DNA of 64,000 bases, taken from NCBI RefSeq assembly GCF_011742145.1, contig NZ_JAAQQU010000104.1, positions 639,938 through 703,937 on the forward strand, in the 5' to 3' direction. Of this stretch, positions 1 through 8,864 are shown piece by piece (positions within the stretch are counted from its first letter, which is position 1; each line of letters begins with the position of its first letter). Below the pieces are notes generated by a model. The model was not told the origin of the DNA and did not search any database. It saw only the letters and a program-made list of their open reading frames with translations. The position numbers were made by a program, and so were the translations under genes. Source of the stretch: Flavobacterium sp. J49. Its GTDB lineage: Bacteria; Bacteroidota; Bacteroidia; Flavobacteriales; Flavobacteriaceae.

Positions 1-193
1 CGGAAAGATTACCGGACAATGGGTAGCTTTTGACGAAAACGGAAATAAAAAAGCTGTTGGAGAATATGCTAACGGAGAAAAAACCGGAAAATGGTTATTT
101 TGGAATGACAAATTGTTAAGTGAAGTAGATTATGCTGACAGTCGTGTGGCTTCAGTTAAGACTTGGACACAACAAGCAATAGTAAATAAATAA
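1..193 (+). CDS. C-terminal fragment of a MORN/YwqK-like repeat protein (5' end outside window)
   Basis: An open frame enters from the left edge (first full codon at base 2) and ends at TAA 191-193, giving 63 residues. They contain two MORN-type repeats with the G-x-W-x-x-F/Y-x-x-x-G pattern (GQWVAFDENGNKKAVGEY, then GKWLFWNDKLLSEVDY). Tandem repeats of this type are typical of YwqK-like proteins in Flavobacteria. Those proteins are often called antitoxins by homology, but their function is mostly unproven. The gene converges with the efflux operon and shares a hairpin terminator with it. Nothing can be said about the N-terminus or a signal peptide. Confidence 0.7.
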   Translation, partial: GKITGQWVAFDENGNKKAVGEYANGEKTGKWLFWNDKLLSEVDYADSRVASVKTWTQQAIVNK

Positions 194-211
194 TAGTTAA
201 TTATTATCTCA

Positions 212-246
212 AAAAAAAGGAACTCCATTGGAGTTCCTTTTTTTAT
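212..246. terminator. Bidirectional intrinsic terminator
   Basis: An 8-bp perfect stem (219-226 with 230-237) has a 3-base loop, an A-run on the left and a T-run on the right. It lies between two convergent genes, so it can stop transcription from both sides. Confidence 0.8.
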
Positions 247-261
247 GAATGTTTGATAGCA

Positions 262-3200
262 TTACGCTTCGATAGCCTTTCTTCTCTCTCTTCGGTCACG
301 CAACCAGTATTTGGTTCGTTTCACTAAGAAGAACATTACCGGTACCATTACTAAGGTTAAGATAGTGGCATAAGTCAATCCGAAGATAATTGTCCAAGCC
401 AATGGTCCCCAGAAAATTACGTTGTCTCCACCCATATACAAGTGCGGATTCAAATCGGTAATCAATCCGAAGAAGTCAAAGTTCAGACCGATAGCCAAAG
501 GAATTAATCCTAAAACGGCTGTCAATGCGGTTAACAATACCGGACGCAAACGCGATTTTCCACTTTCGATAATCACTTCTTTGATTTCTTCTAATGATAA
601 ATCATCATGGCTTTCCACCGCTTTGTCGGCTACTTTTTTATCTAATAATAAGACGAAGAAGTCCATCAATACGATTCCGTTCTTTACTACAATTCCGGCC
701 AAAGAAATAATACCCATCATGGTCATCAGGATAACAAAATCCATATTGGCAATCACATAACCATAGAAAACCCCACTGAAACTCAACAATACCGTAAACA
801 AAATCACGATGGTTTTAGAAACCGAGTTGAATTGCAATACAATAATTATGGTAATTCCCGCCATGGCTAAGAACAAGGCATACATTAAGAAGCTTTGGTT
901 TTTACCTTGTTCTTCTTGTACACCCGAGAAAGAATAAGTGATGCCTTTCGGTAATTCGTATCCTTTTAATTCGGTGGCAATTTGTTTGGTAATTTCATCT
1001 CCGTTATAACCGGTCAAAACGTTGGAGTAAATCGTCATGATGCGTTTGTATCCTTTTCTTTTGATTTGGTTATAAGTATACGTTTTCTCCGTTTCAGACA
1101 CCGCCGAAATAGGCACTTGTACAATTTGACCGTTGTTTTGGTTTCTGAAAGTCAACGATTGATTGAACAAAATGTTCTCATTCTTGCGTTGGTCTTCCTG
1201 CATACGCACCACGATGTTGTAGTCGTCATCACCTTCTTTATAAGTCGAGATTTCCTGACCGTAAACTGAACGACGCAAATTGAATCCTAATTGTCCGGTT
1301 GAAACGCCGGCACTTCCCGCATTTACTCGGTCAACCGTCACTTCCAACTCCGGACTTTGTTTGTTGACATCAACACTTAGTTTTTCAATTCCGGGAATAT
1401 TTTTACTATTGATAAAAGCAATCATTTTATCTGCTTGGGCAATCATTTCGTCATAGTCAGATCCGGTTAATTGTACTGAAATCGGATAACCTGCCGGCGG
1501 ACCATTAGCGTCTTTTTCCACGGTAACTATCGCTCCGGCGATGCCTTTTACTTTGCCGCGGATTTCTTCTAAAACGTCTGAGGTATTAATGCCTTGACGG
1601 AATTTAAACTCCGAGAAGTTCACCGTTACTTTTCCTTTAAAAGGAGTTTCCGAAGCCGAACCGGCATCCACATTCGGATTTCCGGCGCCAACACCTACTT
1701 GTGAAACGATGCTTTCAGCTAAGAAATTTTCGTTGGTTTTCGGGTCAACATATTTGTTTAAGATGTTGATTACTTGTTTTTCTACATATAAAGTAGCTTT
1801 GTTGGTTTTTTCAATATCAGTTCCTTGCGGATATTCGATATATACAATCGCCTGATTCGGGATGTTGTCCGGGAAGAACAATACTTTTCTTGGGAATACA
1901 CCCAATAGAATAAAGGACAAAAACAACATACCGATGATACTTCCCAACGCAATCCAAGCATTTCTTCCGGTTAGGATTTTGGCCAAAAAGCGTTTGTATT
2001 TTTCCTCCATTCTCGGGAAGAAATTGTGTTGGAAATCTTGGGTCCATTGGTACAACTTAATCTTGTACAACCACATTAATCCTAGTGAAATTAAGGCTAA
2101 ATGCCCAATTCCTCTTCCTAATTTTGAATCGTATACATTGCCGAGAACTACAAAAATAACGGCTGTAATTCCGAAAATAATCGAATAAGTTTTGGCCGAT
2201 TTGTTGGTTACATTTCGGTCTTCAATATCCATAGAACCTCCGGTCATGGCAGCATTTACAATCATTGCCACGAATAACGAAGCACCCAATGTTACCGAAA
2301 GCGTTAGCGGAAAATAAATCATAAATTTACCCATAGTTCCGGGCCACAAAGCGAACGGTAAAAATGCCATTAAGGTAGTTGCCGTTGACGAAATTACCGG
2401 CCAAGCGATTTCGCCGATACCGATTTTCGATGCTTGTATACGCGGCATGCCTTTTTTCATGTTGGCAAATACGTTGTCGACCACCACAATACCGTCATCC
2501 ACCAACATTCCCAATCCCATTACCAAACCAAATAGCACCATTGTATTCAAAGTCATTCCAAAGGCGGAAAGGATACTAAAGGCCATTAGCATTGACAAAG
2601 GAATAGCAGCACCAACGAATAAAGAGTTTCTCAATCCCATGGTAAACATCAACACAATCATTACCAGTATAATCCCGAAAATAATGTGATTGGACAATTC
2701 GTCCACTTGGTGTTCTACACGTGACGATTGGTCGTTGGTCAAGTCGATTTTTAAATCTTTAGGCAAATAATTTTCTTTGGCTATTTCAATTTTTTCTTTG
2801 ACTTGATCTATGGCGGAAATCATGTTTTGACCCGAACGTTTCTTCACGTTGAGCATTACTACTTCTTTCCCTCTTTCTCGGGCATAAGTCGTTTTTTCTT
2901 TTTCTTTGAACTTAACGGATGCAATGTCTTTTAAGTAAACACTTCCGCCAAAAGACTTAACGATTACATTTTCAAGTTCTTTCGGATCTTTGATTTCTCC
3001 TACGATTCTGATGTTATTTCGAGAACCTTGAGAAGTTAAATTTCCACCAGAAAGCGTCATGTTTTCATACTGTACCGCATTTTGAATGTCGTCAAAAGAA
3101 ACTTGAGCCGCAGTCATTTTGAAGATATCCACTGCAATTTCCACTTCTTTGTCATCTACTCCGAGAATGTCTACTTTTTTTACTTCGGCGATTTCTTCAA

Positions 3201-3729
3201 TGTCATCCTGCAATTTCTCACCATACTTTTTAAGTTGTTGCGTAGTGTAATTCCCTTTTAAATTGATGTTCAAAATGGGCACTTCTTCCGAAATGTTCAA
3301 TTCGAAAACATTGGGTTCCACTTTACTGCCGTTGTCCAAATTGGGCCAATCGGTATCGGCTTTAACGATATCGACTTTGTCTTTGATTTTGGTTTTAGCT
3401 TCTTCGATGCCTACTTTATCGCCAAATTCAACGATAATCATCCCATAATCTTGAAAGGAACTGGCGGTTATTTTATCAATACCACTGATATTTTTGAATT
3501 CCTTTTCCAGGGGCTTGATGATTAATTTTTCAACATCTTCTGCAGAATTCCCTGGGAACACTGAAGAAATGTAAACTTTATTTTCGATGATTTCCGGGAA
3601 ATCCTCACGCGGCATCGTTACGTAGGCAATCAAACCGGTAACAACAATCAGAAAAGTGAAGATATATACAGTGACTCTGTTGTCGACTGCCCAACTCGAT
3701 ATACCGAATTCTTTATTTTGATGACTCAT
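262..3729 (-). CDS. RND multidrug efflux transporter permease (AcrB/HAE1-like)
   Basis: This is the inner-membrane proton-driven pump of a tripartite efflux system, 1155 aa. The N-terminal membrane helix (about residues 20-38) is followed by the RND-typical MPREDFPEI segment. The TM4 motif GLGMLVDDGIVVVDN places the paired proton-relay aspartates at 411-412. Large periplasmic loops and a second helix bundle near the C-terminus complete the two-fold layout. It is about 100 residues longer than E. coli AcrB, and part of the extra length is a hydrophobic insertion around residues 515-565. It is the last gene of a leftward operon after the TolC and HlyD genes, separated from the HlyD gene by a 90-bp heptamer hairpin. 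The substrate cannot be read from sequence. Confidence 0.93.
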   Translation of the reverse strand: MSHQNKEFGISSWAVDNRVTVYIFTFLIVVTGLIAYVTMPREDFPEIIENKVYISSVFPGNSAEDVEKLIIKPLEKEFKNISGIDKITASSFQDYGMIIVEFGDKVGIEEAKTKIKDKVDIVKADTDWPNLDNGSKVEPNVFELNISEEVPILNINLKGNYTTQQLKKYGEKLQDDIEEIAEVKKVDILGVDDKEVEIAVDIFKMTAAQVSFDDIQNAVQYENMTLSGGNLTSQGSRNNIRIVGEIKDPKELENVIVKSFGGSVYLKDIASVKFKEKEKTTYARERGKEVVMLNVKKRSGQNMISAIDQVKEKIEIAKENYLPKDLKIDLTNDQSSRVEHQVDELSNHIIFGIILVMIVLMFTMGLRNSLFVGAAIPLSMLMAFSILSAFGMTLNTMVLFGLVMGLGMLVDDGIVVVDNVFANMKKGMPRIQASKIGIGEIAWPVISSTATTLMAFLPFALWPGTMGKFMIYFPLTLSVTLGASLFVAMIVNAAMTGGSMDIEDRNVTNKSAKTYSIIFGITAVIFVVLGNVYDSKLGRGIGHLALISLGLMWLYKIKLYQWTQDFQHNFFPRMEEKYKRFLAKILTGRNAWIALGSIIGMLFLSFILLGVFPRKVLFFPDNIPNQAIVYIEYPQGTDIEKTNKATLYVEKQVINILNKYVDPKTNENFLAESIVSQVGVGAGNPNVDAGSASETPFKGKVTVNFSEFKFRQGINTSDVLEEIRGKVKGIAGAIVTVEKDANGPPAGYPISVQLTGSDYDEMIAQADKMIAFINSKNIPGIEKLSVDVNKQSPELEVTVDRVNAGSAGVSTGQLGFNLRRSVYGQEISTYKEGDDDYNIVVRMQEDQRKNENILFNQSLTFRNQNNGQIVQVPISAVSETEKTYTYNQIKRKGYKRIMTIYSNVLTGYNGDEITKQIATELKGYELPKGITYSFSGVQEEQGKNQSFLMYALFLAMAGITIIIVLQFNSVSKTIVILFTVLLSFSGVFYGYVIANMDFVILMTMMGIISLAGIVVKNGIVLMDFFVLLLDKKVADKAVESHDDLSLEEIKEVIIESGKSRLRPVLLTALTAVLGLIPLAIGLNFDFFGLITDLNPHLYMGGDNVIFWGPLAWTIIFGLTYATILTLVMVPVMFFLVKRTKYWLRDRRERRKAIEA

Positions 3730-3739
3730 ATTTTATAAG

Positions 3740-3829
3740 TTGTTGGTTGTTGGTCGTTGGTTGTTAGTAATTGGTTGTTAGTAATTGGTTGGAAACCATC
3801 AACTATCAACTAATAACCATCAACTATTA
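3740..3829. repeat. Inverted pair of 7-bp tandem arrays
   Basis: Seven consecutive heptamers (TTGTTGG, TTGTTGG, TCGTTGG, TTGTTAG, TAATTGG, TTGTTAG, TAATTGG) are followed by a short centre. Then come five heptamers of the complementary sense (CCATCAA, CTATCAA, CTAATAA, CCATCAA, CTATTAT). The two arms can pair into a long imperfect hairpin between the HlyD and RND genes of one operon. Confidence 0.85.
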
Positions 3830-4969
3830 TTAGAAATTAAGTTTCATGCCTTCAGAGATATTGTTTACACCTTCGGTGACAATAATATCATTGGCCGATA
3901 AACCGCTTAGGATTTCGGTAACATTGTCAGATGATTTTCCAACAGTAACTACCACTTTTTTTGCCGTACCGGTTTTACCGTTGCTGCCTTCCACAACATA
4001 GATAAATTTATCTCCGGTACCATCTTCCTGAACCACATTGGTTGGCACTACAATCGCATTTTTATTGACGTAATCCGTGATTTTTAGTTTGGCCACTTGG
4101 TTAGGGCGCAATAAGTTTTCCGGGTTAGGAACGCTTACTTCAATTCCGAAACTTCTGTTACTTGGATTGATAAAGTTACCAATTTGACGTACTTTTCCTT
4201 TATAGGTTTTGCCCAAAGAAGTCAAAAACACATCTACTTCAGTACCGACTTTTAATTTTCCGATATACGTTTCCGGAACGGTTGTGTACACATACATATT
4301 GCTTAGGTTAACGATTCGCATTAAGCCTTGTGCACTTGGCGCAACAACTTCGCCTTTTTCTACAAAAACTTCGTCGATGGTTCCGGTGAATGGTGCGCGG
4401 ATAACAGTTTTAGCCAATTGGGCTTTGATTTGGGCTACGGCTTTTTGGGCAGAAACCATTTGGGTTTGTGCTTGTAAATACTGAATTTCAGAGCCGATTT
4501 TTTTGTCCCAAAGATTTTTTTGTCTTTCGTACGTGGTTTTAGCCAAAGCATATTGATTTTCGGCACTAGCCAATTGTTGGCTTATTCCGGCATCATCCAC
4601 ACGACCCAAGATTTGTCCTTTGGAAACTTTTTGTCCGGCTTTTACCATTAGTGAAGTCAAGGTTCCGCTGAATTCCGGTTGTACCAAGATGTTCTCTTTG
4701 GTATCCACACTTCCTTGGATATCGATATAATGATTGAAAACAGTGTCTTTAACGGTCAATACCGAAACCAGAGCTTCTTCTTTTTTGACGTCTAAGGTGG
4801 CTAATGCTTCTTCAATTTTGGCAATTTCAGCTTGCAAAGCGGTTTTTTTGGCTTGCAATCCGGCTACGTCTTTCTTTTCAATCAGTTTGTCCAGTGATTG
4901 CGTATTTTCTTTGTTCCCACAAGCGTAAAGAACTACGGCTAAAAGGGAAAGTATAATTGTCTTCTTCAT
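3830..4969 (-). CDS. RND efflux periplasmic adaptor (HlyD/AcrA family), lipoprotein
   Basis: This is the membrane-fusion protein that links the RND pump to TolC. From the ATG at 4969 it is 379 aa. The first 16 residues are a lipoprotein signal with a lipobox ending LYAC, so Cys17 is probably acylated. A coiled-coil hairpin follows (about residues 25-65 and 130-180), then lipoyl/barrel-sandwich halves (SGTLTSLMVKAGQKVSKGQILG and IRAPFTGTIDEVFVEKGEVV regions) and a beta-barrel and membrane-proximal domain. An in-frame start at 5005 also exists. It would overlap the TolC gene by 26 bp and put 12 residues before the lipoprotein signal, so 4969 is preferred. Confidence 0.92.
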   Translation of the reverse strand: MKKTIILSLLAVVLYACGNKENTQSLDKLIEKKDVAGLQAKKTALQAEIAKIEEALATLDVKKEEALVSVLTVKDTVFNHYIDIQGSVDTKENILVQPEFSGTLTSLMVKAGQKVSKGQILGRVDDAGISQQLASAENQYALAKTTYERQKNLWDKKIGSEIQYLQAQTQMVSAQKAVAQIKAQLAKTVIRAPFTGTIDEVFVEKGEVVAPSAQGLMRIVNLSNMYVYTTVPETYIGKLKVGTEVDVFLTSLGKTYKGKVRQIGNFINPSNRSFGIEVSVPNPENLLRPNQVAKLKITDYVNKNAIVVPTNVVQEDGTGDKFIYVVEGSNGKTGTAKKVVVTVGKSSDNVTEILSGLSANDIIVTEGVNNISEGMKLNF

Positions 4970-4979
4970 TTTGTATAGA

Positions 4980-6320
4980 TTAGTTTTTGTTGATAATTTT
5001 TTCAAGAGTTGCTTTTTTATTGATGATGTTTACCATGGATTGTAGGTAGTTTTGTTGCGCTGTGTACAATTGTCTTTGGGCTTCGCTAAAGTCAAAACTG
5101 GAGGACAAGCCTTCGGTAAATTTGATTTGTTGCTTTCTTTCAATACGTTCGGCCAAATTCAAATTGCTTTTAGAAGTTGCATATTCTTCAATGCTGAATT
5201 CAAATTCGCTTTTGGCTTTTTCGTATTGCAGTTTCAAGGCTTGTTCGGTTTCAGTAAGTTTGGTTTTGGCTTGTTCCAAAGCTATTTTGGCCTGTTGGGT
5301 TCTCGCACTTCTACCTAAACTGCTGAAAATAGGCACATTTAAACTCACGCCTAAATTGGAGTAATTCAACCATTTTTGGTCTTTTTGGAAAAACGCAAAT
5401 TGGTCGTTAAACGCATTGTAACCAAAGTTAACATTAGCCGATAATGACGGTAATGCTTTGCTTCTTTCTAATTTCAGTTCTAAAGCTCTTTGCTCTTGAA
5501 AATTCGTGGCCATTTGGTAATCAATGTTGTTGGTTACGGCAAATGCACCTTGGCTAAAAGCCAAATCCAAATTGGAAACTGAAAGACTGTCAAGTTTATC
5601 GGTTAATTTTAATTCCGCATCAAGGTCGATACCTAAAGTGTATTTCAACATTTTATAAGCCACATCCAACAATCTTTTGGTATTGTTCAAATTGCTATTG
5701 ATAGAGGCTAAAGTGATTTGCAATTGTTCTACATTTTCTTCTTCGATTAAACCGTTTTTATACGTCTCTTCGGTATCGGTTAGGGTTTTAGATAAAGTAG
5801 CTTTGTTTTTTTCAAGAATACTGATGCTTTCCTGGGCTAACAGCACATTACCGTAAGCATTGATGACCATTTCTCTGATTTCAGAACTCGTTTTTTGTTT
5901 GGCGTTTTCATAGTATTTCAAATACGTTTTGGATGCTTGAAGTGCTACGATATAAGAACCGTCAAAAATCAGCTGACTTAAATTGGCGCGAGCGGTCATG
6001 TTGTGTTTGGTTCCAAAAGCTACTGTGGCAAATTCGCCCGGATTTCCACCAAAAAACTCAGCCGGAATTAGGGATTTTTGCAATTCAAAATTGTTTTGAT
6101 AATCTAAACCGGCATTGATTTGCGGCAAACCCGCTGCAGTGGTTTCCCATTTCTTTTGCTTAGCCGCGTCGATATCTCTATTGGCATTGATGGCCGAATA
6201 GTTGTTTTTTACGGCATGTTCAATCGCTTGTTGCAAGCTGAAAGAATAGCTTTCCTTTTGTTCTTGAGCGTGTAAGCTGCTTACCATCAAGAGTAAAGTT
6301 AATATTAAGTTGTTTTTCAT
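4980..6320 (-). CDS. TolC family outer-membrane efflux channel
   Basis: 446 aa with a cleavable signal peptide (residues 1-18, ending SLHAQ). The rest is mostly long amphipathic helices in two repeated halves, rich in Q, K, E and A, as expected for the TolC alpha-barrel with beta-strand inserts (outer membrane efflux protein family). Phrases such as LAEAQRQLYTAQQNYLQS near the end are typical. It sits between the TetR regulator (10 bp upstream) and the HlyD adaptor (10 bp downstream) and completes the tripartite pump. Confidence 0.92.
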   Translation of the reverse strand: MKNNLILTLLLMVSSLHAQEQKESYSFSLQQAIEHAVKNNYSAINANRDIDAAKQKKWETTAAGLPQINAGLDYQNNFELQKSLIPAEFFGGNPGEFATVAFGTKHNMTARANLSQLIFDGSYIVALQASKTYLKYYENAKQKTSSEIREMVINAYGNVLLAQESISILEKNKATLSKTLTDTEETYKNGLIEEENVEQLQITLASINSNLNNTKRLLDVAYKMLKYTLGIDLDAELKLTDKLDSLSVSNLDLAFSQGAFAVTNNIDYQMATNFQEQRALELKLERSKALPSLSANVNFGYNAFNDQFAFFQKDQKWLNYSNLGVSLNVPIFSSLGRSARTQQAKIALEQAKTKLTETEQALKLQYEKAKSEFEFSIEEYATSKSNLNLAERIERKQQIKFTEGLSSSFDFSEAQRQLYTAQQNYLQSMVNIINKKATLEKIINKN

Positions 6321-6330
6321 AGATTGATGA

Positions 6331-6930
6331 TTATAGATTTGATTTTAAATGTTTTTCGAGTTCAATAATTCCTTCGGCTGTCGCAATGGCTCTGGTATGG
6401 TATTCAAGCGCTTTGGCCTCTAGTTCGTAGGCTTCTTTTTCCAACATCGTGTTTTCGTTAATGGAAAAAATAAGGGTGTAATAGAATTTCACTGCGGCTT
6501 CAATGTCGGTTTCCTTGCGGTACAAACCTTCTTGGATCCCTTTTTGGATGTTTTGGCGGAACATATGACTGCAATCTTCAATTTCGTTGCACATCATTTT
6601 TTCGTAAATTTCAGGATAATGTTTTTTGAGCTGATAGGCCGGAGATTGGTCAAAGGATTGGAACATTTGTTTGAACATTTCCCTGATTTGAAAATTTTCG
6701 GCAATAGCATTGTGATTTTGTGCCACAACACTGTCCATCAAGGTATGTATTTTTTGATGTACCACTTCTGTGCCTTCTTCAATGAGTTTTTCTTTGTTGC
6801 TGAAATATTTGTAAATCGTTTTTTTGGAAATACACATTTCACAGGCAATATCATCCATGGTGACACTCTTGAAACCCAGTTTCAAAAACATTTCTGTCGC
6901 TTTTTTGATGATTTTCTCTTTCATGATCAT
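6331..6930 (-). CDS. TetR/AcrR family transcriptional regulator of the efflux operon
   Basis: 199 aa from the ATG at 6930. A second ATG at 6924 is equally plausible. The N-terminal HTH lies at about residues 24-48 (TMDDIACEMCISKKTIYKYF), followed by an all-helical ligand-binding domain, as in TetR proteins. It is the first gene of the efflux operon. An upstream TTG at 6987 would extend the protein by 19 residues, but that extension would cross the inverted repeat at 6958-6985, which looks like the operator, so it is rejected. By family precedent it represses itself and the pump until an effector binds. That part is inference. Confidence 0.9.
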   Translation of the reverse strand: MIMKEKIIKKATEMFLKLGFKSVTMDDIACEMCISKKTIYKYFSNKEKLIEEGTEVVHQKIHTLMDSVVAQNHNAIAENFQIREMFKQMFQSFDQSPAYQLKKHYPEIYEKMMCNEIEDCSHMFRQNIQKGIQEGLYRKETDIEAAVKFYYTLIFSINENTMLEKEAYELEAKALEYHTRAIATAEGIIELEKHLKSNL

Positions 6931-6957
6931 GTTAAAATTATGGCGCAAAAATAATAT

Positions 6958-6985
6958 GGAAACTTTTAACACTAAAATAGTTTCC
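6958..6985. promoter_or_regulatory. Candidate TetR operator
   Basis: Inverted repeat GGAAACTTTTA...TAAAATAGTTTCC, with perfect 6-bp outer arms and nearly continuous symmetry. It is 28 bp upstream of the regulator start. On the minus strand its edge overlaps a TACTTTG promoter-like box, which is the usual place for autorepression. Confidence 0.6.
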
Positions 6986-7073
6986 AAAGTATTAACGTAA
7001 ATTTAACATTGGCCCAAAAACACACTTTTGTAATGCGGTCAGAATAACCTAAATTAGCCGAAAATATTTTTTC

Positions 7074-8048
7074 ATGCGCGCCATTTCCGATTACCAAGAC
7101 ATTGTTGTTTCCCATTTTAATACACTGACTCTCGAGAAAGAGCCTAATAATTTATATGAACCGATTCGGTATATTCTTTCGTTAGGCGGTAAAAGATTAC
7201 GTCCGATATTGACTTTAATGGCCGCAGAAGTTTTTGATGCCGATTGCCAAAAAGCATTAGCAGCAGCAACCGCTGTAGAGGTTTTTCACAACTTTTCATT
7301 GATTCATGATGATATTATGGATGATGCGCCACTTAGAAGAGGAAACGAAACGGTGCATGAAAAATGGGATTTAAATACCGGCATACTTTCAGGCGATGCG
7401 ATGCTGATTTTGGCGTACCAATTTTTTGAAACCTATGAGCCGAACGTCTTTAGAGATTTGGCCAAATTATTCAGCAAAACCGCTTTGGAAGTTTGTGAAG
7501 GCCAACAATACGATGTCGATTTTGAAACCCGTGATGATGTTACGATTCCCGAATATTTGAAAATGATTGAATACAAAACTGCTGTTTTGGTTGGTGCTGC
7601 TATGAAAATGGGTGCGATTGTGGCCGAAACTTCTACTGAAAATGCTAATGCGATTTACGATTTCGGATTGAATTTAGGGATTGCGTTCCAGTTGCAAGAT
7701 GATTATTTAGACGCGTTTGGCAATCCGGAAACCTTCGGAAAACAAGTGGGCGGCGATATTATTGAGAATAAAAAAACGTATCTTTATCTCAAAGCTTTAG
7801 AATATTCAAAAGCGGAAGAAAAAGAACAGTTGCTCCATTTGTTCTCCATTCAGCCAAGCGATAATACTGATAAAATCAATTCGGTGAAACAAATTTTTAA
7901 CCAAACCGGAGCAAGTGATGCGACCCAAAGCGCCATTCAGGACTATACTTTAAAGGCTTTTGACACCTTAGAAAAAATGAACATCAGTGAAGACAAAAAA
8001 GCAGTTTTGAGAGCTTTCGGTGATAAATTGATGAGCAGAAATGTTTAA
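7074..8048 (+). CDS. Polyprenyl (isoprenyl) diphosphate synthase
   Basis: 324 aa trans-isoprenyl diphosphate synthase. It condenses isopentenyl diphosphate with allylic diphosphates to make quinone side-chain or related precursors. The first Asp-rich motif is DDIMD at 79-83, followed by the conserved RRG. The second is DDYLD at 209-213, preceded by FQLQ. The substrate-binding GGKRLRP motif is at 38-44. Chain length cannot be assigned firmly from sequence alone. In this family octaprenyl (IspB) and farnesyl/geranylgeranyl (IspA/CrtE) enzymes look alike. It is transcribed away from the TetR operon, and a weak CACTTTTG box lies at 7023-7030. Confidence 0.9.
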   Translation: MRAISDYQDIVVSHFNTLTLEKEPNNLYEPIRYILSLGGKRLRPILTLMAAEVFDADCQKALAAATAVEVFHNFSLIHDDIMDDAPLRRGNETVHEKWDLNTGILSGDAMLILAYQFFETYEPNVFRDLAKLFSKTALEVCEGQQYDVDFETRDDVTIPEYLKMIEYKTAVLVGAAMKMGAIVAETSTENANAIYDFGLNLGIAFQLQDDYLDAFGNPETFGKQVGGDIIENKKTYLYLKALEYSKAEEKEQLLHLFSIQPSDNTDKINSVKQIFNQTGASDATQSAIQDYTLKAFDTLEKMNISEDKKAVLRAFGDKLMSRNV

Positions 8049-8051
8049 AAA

Positions 8052-8128
8052 GTGTCCAGTATTCAGTTTCTAGTGTTCAGTTTGAAATCTGCAATCAGAA
8101 ATTATTAACCATAAATCAAAAATCAATT
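8052..8128 (+). repeat. Degenerate 7-bp tandem array
   Basis: Eleven consecutive 7-base units, starting GTGTCCA, GTATTCA, GTTTCTA, GTGTTCA, GTTTGAA and drifting to ATCAAAA, keep an A (or T) in the last position. The array fills the gap between two + strand genes and runs up to the TTG start of the second. Confidence 0.7.
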
Positions 8129-8478
8129 TGTTTGTTGCACCGATAAATACCGACCAATTACTTTCGGAAGCCGAGAAAGAAAACTTGTACGCCAAACTCA
8201 TTGAGCAACTCAACAAAGATTTCAACTTTGCCAACGAAGCAGTCGATTTTCCGCAAAGCACTTCGCCTTATGAATTGAAAGTGCAACTCCACGAAAAAAT
8301 TTACCGCTTAATCCAGTACAAATACGCCGAGTTGCTCAATTTGCTTTACATCATCGATGTGCCCGAGGAAAACGTCAAGCAATTGGACGGCAGTGACACG
8401 GTCGAACTCGCCGAACAAATCGCCTTTTTAATTCTAAGAAGAGAATGGATGAAAGTTTGGTTTAGAAACAAATATTAA
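8128..8478 (+). CDS. Conserved hypothetical protein, 116 aa
   Basis: I do not recognise a named family. The 116-aa product is charged and helix-rich, with no signal peptide or membrane segment, so it is probably cytosolic. It contains an aromatic-rich region (KIYRLIQYKYAELLNLLYI) and ends WMKVWFRNKY. The frame has no ATG near its N-terminus. The TTG at 8128 is used here, and the frame stays open upstream through the repeat array, so the start is uncertain. The gene probably follows the polyprenyl synthase in one transcript. Its stop overlaps the stop of the convergent gene by three bases. Confidence 0.75.
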   Translation: MFVAPINTDQLLSEAEKENLYAKLIEQLNKDFNFANEAVDFPQSTSPYELKVQLHEKIYRLIQYKYAELLNLLYIIDVPEENVKQLDGSDTVELAEQIAFLILRREWMKVWFRNKY

Positions 8479-8861
8479 AATTTCTCGAAAAACAGATTCA
8501 AAATCCCGCTCGCAATTGCACTTCCCATGTCGGAAACCCCATTCGGATTCAAGGAATCTATTTTTGTTCCGTCAAAATTATAAATCGGAAACGACTTGTA
8601 ATTGCTTAAATGATATTGGTCACTGACAGTAACATACTGGTCATTCATTTGCGTCATCGGATTGTAAATGCTTAGAAAATACTTGTCAGTATAACTTTTT
8701 TTGTCCGAAAGAGTCAAGTTGAAAGAAATGTCTTTTAGACTAAAAGTGGGTGTGTTAGAAGAAAAGGTGCGGTTGGTTTTACCCAATACAAACGAAACAG
8801 GATTTTGTGAAAACCCCCACAAGCTGAAAAACAAAAACGATAAACAAAATAGCTTTTTCAT
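8475..8861 (-). CDS. Small secreted protein of unknown function
   Basis: 128 aa with a clear signal peptide (residues 1-18, ending WGFSQ). The remaining 110 residues are predicted to be beta-rich and resemble no family I can name. It follows the outer-membrane protein at 8865 by 3 bp and is probably co-transcribed with it. It is therefore likely a periplasmic or envelope partner, which is inferred from context only. Confidence 0.7.
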   Translation of the reverse strand: MKKLFCLSFLFFSLWGFSQNPVSFVLGKTNRTFSSNTPTFSLKDISFNLTLSDKKSYTDKYFLSIYNPMTQMNDQYVTVSDQYHLSNYKSFPIYNFDGTKIDSLNPNGVSDMGSAIASGILNLFFEKF

Positions 8862-8864
8862 CTC

